Below are positions 7,094-8,184 of a DNA stretch of 8,184 bases, in pieces; the first letter of the stretch is position 1; each line of letters begins with the position of its first letter. Source of the stretch: an uncultured Leucothrix sp. (GTDB lineage Bacteria; Pseudomonadota; Gammaproteobacteria; Thiotrichales; Thiotrichaceae); assembly GCA_938004025.1 (NCBI GenBank), contig CALKXC010000238.1, positions 1-8,184 on the forward strand, read 5' to 3'. A program made the translations under genes and the position numbers. A model generated the notes under the pieces. The model saw nothing but the letters and a program-made list of their open reading frames with translations. It ran no database searches and had not been told where the DNA came from.

Positions 7094-8184
7094 CTAGTGA
7101 GAACTTGCAGGGTCTGCATTAACGACTTCATCATCGCTTTTCGTTTCGTCTTCAACCACTGCACCACCGCCGCTGCCATCTTCTGGGCTATCCTCATCAG
7201 TCCAACCTTCAGGAGGAGTCGGTGGTTTGCCGCTCATGATTTCTTCAATCTGGTCACTATCAATCGTTTCGTATTTGATTAGCGCCTCAGCCATTAAGTG
7301 AAGCGTATCAATATTTTCTTCTAAGATAGTTTCAGCTCGGTCATAATTTCGATCAATGAAAGAGCGTATCTCTGAATCGATCGACTGAGCTGTTTCATCA
7401 GACATCTTGCTTTGAGAGGTCGATGGACCGCCTAAATACATACCGCCGCCTTCTTCTTCGCTGTAAGCAAGAGGTCCGAGTTTTTCGGAGAGTCCCCACT
7501 TAGTTACCATGTTTCTTGCAATGGCTGTCGCCCGCTCAATATCATTAGAAGCGCCGGTTGTGACACTGTCTTTGCCGAAAATCATCTCTTCAGCAATGCG
7601 GCCGCCGAACAAAGTTGATATCTGACTTTCTAGAGACTCTTTGCTATGGCTAAAGCGCTCTTCTTCAGGGAGAAACATAGTTACACCCAAAGCACGTCCA
7701 CGTGGGATGATAGTTACCTTATAAACAGGGTCATGGTCCGGTACTTTCAAACCAATGATTGCGTGACCAGCCTCATGATATGCAGTGTTACGCTTTTCTT
7801 TTTCGTTCATCACCATAGACTTTCTTTCTGCGCCCATCATGATTTTATCTTTTGCTTTTTCTAGTTCTTCCATGCCGACTGTACGCTTGTCAGAGCGTGC
7901 TGCGAATAATGCCGCTTCATTAACTAAGTTTGCTAAGTCTGCACCTGAAAAGCCGGGCGTTCCTCGAGCTAGTAACGAAGGTTTAACATCATTTCCTAAA
8001 GGCACTTTGCGCATGTGAACTTTAAGTATTTGTTCACGACCTCGAACATCAGGAAGCGGTACTACAACCTGACGGTCAAAACGGCCAGGTCGCAAAAGGG
8101 CAGGGTCAAGTACGTCAGGTCTGTTAGTTGCCGCAACGACAATGACGCCTTCTGTACCTTCAAAACCATCCATTTCAACAAGTA
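7094..8184 (-). CDS. ftsH: ATP-dependent zinc metalloprotease FtsH (3' part)
   Basis: FtsH is a hexameric inner-membrane AAA+ protease that degrades misfolded membrane proteins and short-lived regulators such as LpxC and sigma32 in E. coli. The frame stays open to the right edge (LVE precedes MDGFEG), so about 285 N-terminal residues, including the transmembrane segments and the Walker A and B motifs, lie outside. Counting from the Met of MDGFEG, the AAA second region of homology is [18 protein letters not shown] (17-34). The zinc motif HEAGH is at 133-137 and the third ligand is probably Asp211 in TGASND, with the same spacing as in E. coli. The C-terminus is a low-complexity acidic tail rich in D, E, G and S after PPEGW, as is common and variable in the family. 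It is transcribed toward glmM with a hairpin in between. Confidence 0.97.
   Translation of the reverse strand, partial: LVEMDGFEGTEGVIVVAATNRPDVLDPALLRPGRFDRQVVVPLPDVRGREQILKVHMRKVPLGNDVKPSLLARGTPGFSGADLANLVNEAALFAARSDKRTVGMEELEKAKDKIMMGAERKSMVMNEKEKRNTAYHEAGHAIIGLKVPDHDPVYKVTIIPRGRALGVTMFLPEEERFSHSKESLESQISTLFGGRIAEEMIFGKDSVTTGASNDIERATAIARNMVTKWGLSEKLGPLAYSEEEGGGMYLGGPSTSQSKMSDETAQSIDSEIRSFIDRNYDRAETILEENIDTLHLMAEALIKYETIDSDQIEEIMSGKPPTPPEGWTDEDSPEDGSGGGAVVEDETKSDDEVVNADPASSH

Noticed and set aside
7040..7282. Plus-strand frame of 80 codons across the ftsH terminator and tail
   Set aside because: It runs through the hairpin at 7046-7078 and the coding sequence of the FtsH acidic tail; the translation looks like antisense noise.
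7646..8018. Two plus-strand frames antisense to ftsH (7646-7864 and 7785-8018)
   Set aside because: They overlap each other and the conserved FtsH protease region, so they are reverse-strand shadows.
1..8184. A novel defence, mobile or biosynthetic system
   Set aside because: All protein-coding space is taken by recognisable core genes (dsbC, gcvTHP, glmM, ftsH). No transposase, integrase, repeat array or unexplained gap over 300 bases is present.

Overview
The window looks like a chromosomal housekeeping region of a gammaproteobacterium with moderate, slightly AT-leaning base composition. The evidence is the encoded proteins: a DsbC-type periplasmic isomerase, a full-length fused GcvP, GlmM and FtsH, all closest in motif and length to the enterobacterial and marine gammaproteobacterial versions as I remember them. 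I cannot name the genus from sequence alone; a Kangiella-like or Oceanospirillales-like marine organism would fit. No mobile element, CRISPR array, tRNA, rRNA or phage gene is visible. Every CDS is intact except ftsH, which runs off the right edge.

Left part, plus strand: dsbC (32-796) encodes an exported disulfide isomerase. After a short AT-rich gap with a probable sigma70-type promoter comes a tandem glycine riboswitch. It has aptamer 1 at about 860-935, aptamer 2 at about 946-1038, and a leader-linker helix pairing 847-851 with 941-945. A strong intrinsic-terminator hairpin (1040-1072) follows. The riboswitch leads the glycine cleavage operon gcvT (1089-2180), gcvH (2210-2596) and gcvP (2624-5515). 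P-protein decarboxylates glycine, the lipoyl arm of H-protein carries the aminomethyl group, and T-protein releases ammonia and hands the one-carbon unit to tetrahydrofolate. The fourth component, lipoamide dehydrogenase, is not in the window.

Right part, minus strand: gcvP converges on glmM (6921 down to 5578) across a hairpin at 5536-5563. GlmM makes glucosamine-1-phosphate for peptidoglycan and LPS. Upstream of it lies the 3' part of ftsH (8184 down to 7094), the membrane-anchored AAA+ zinc protease, followed by its own terminator-like hairpin (7046-7078). The folP gene, usually found between ftsH and glmM in gammaproteobacteria, is absent from this gap.

I found no new biological system. 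The most rewarding parts are the architecture and unclear switching logic of the riboswitch, a hairpin enclosing the gcvP ribosome binding site, the missing folP, and a Glu-to-Gln change in the GlmM phosphate loop.
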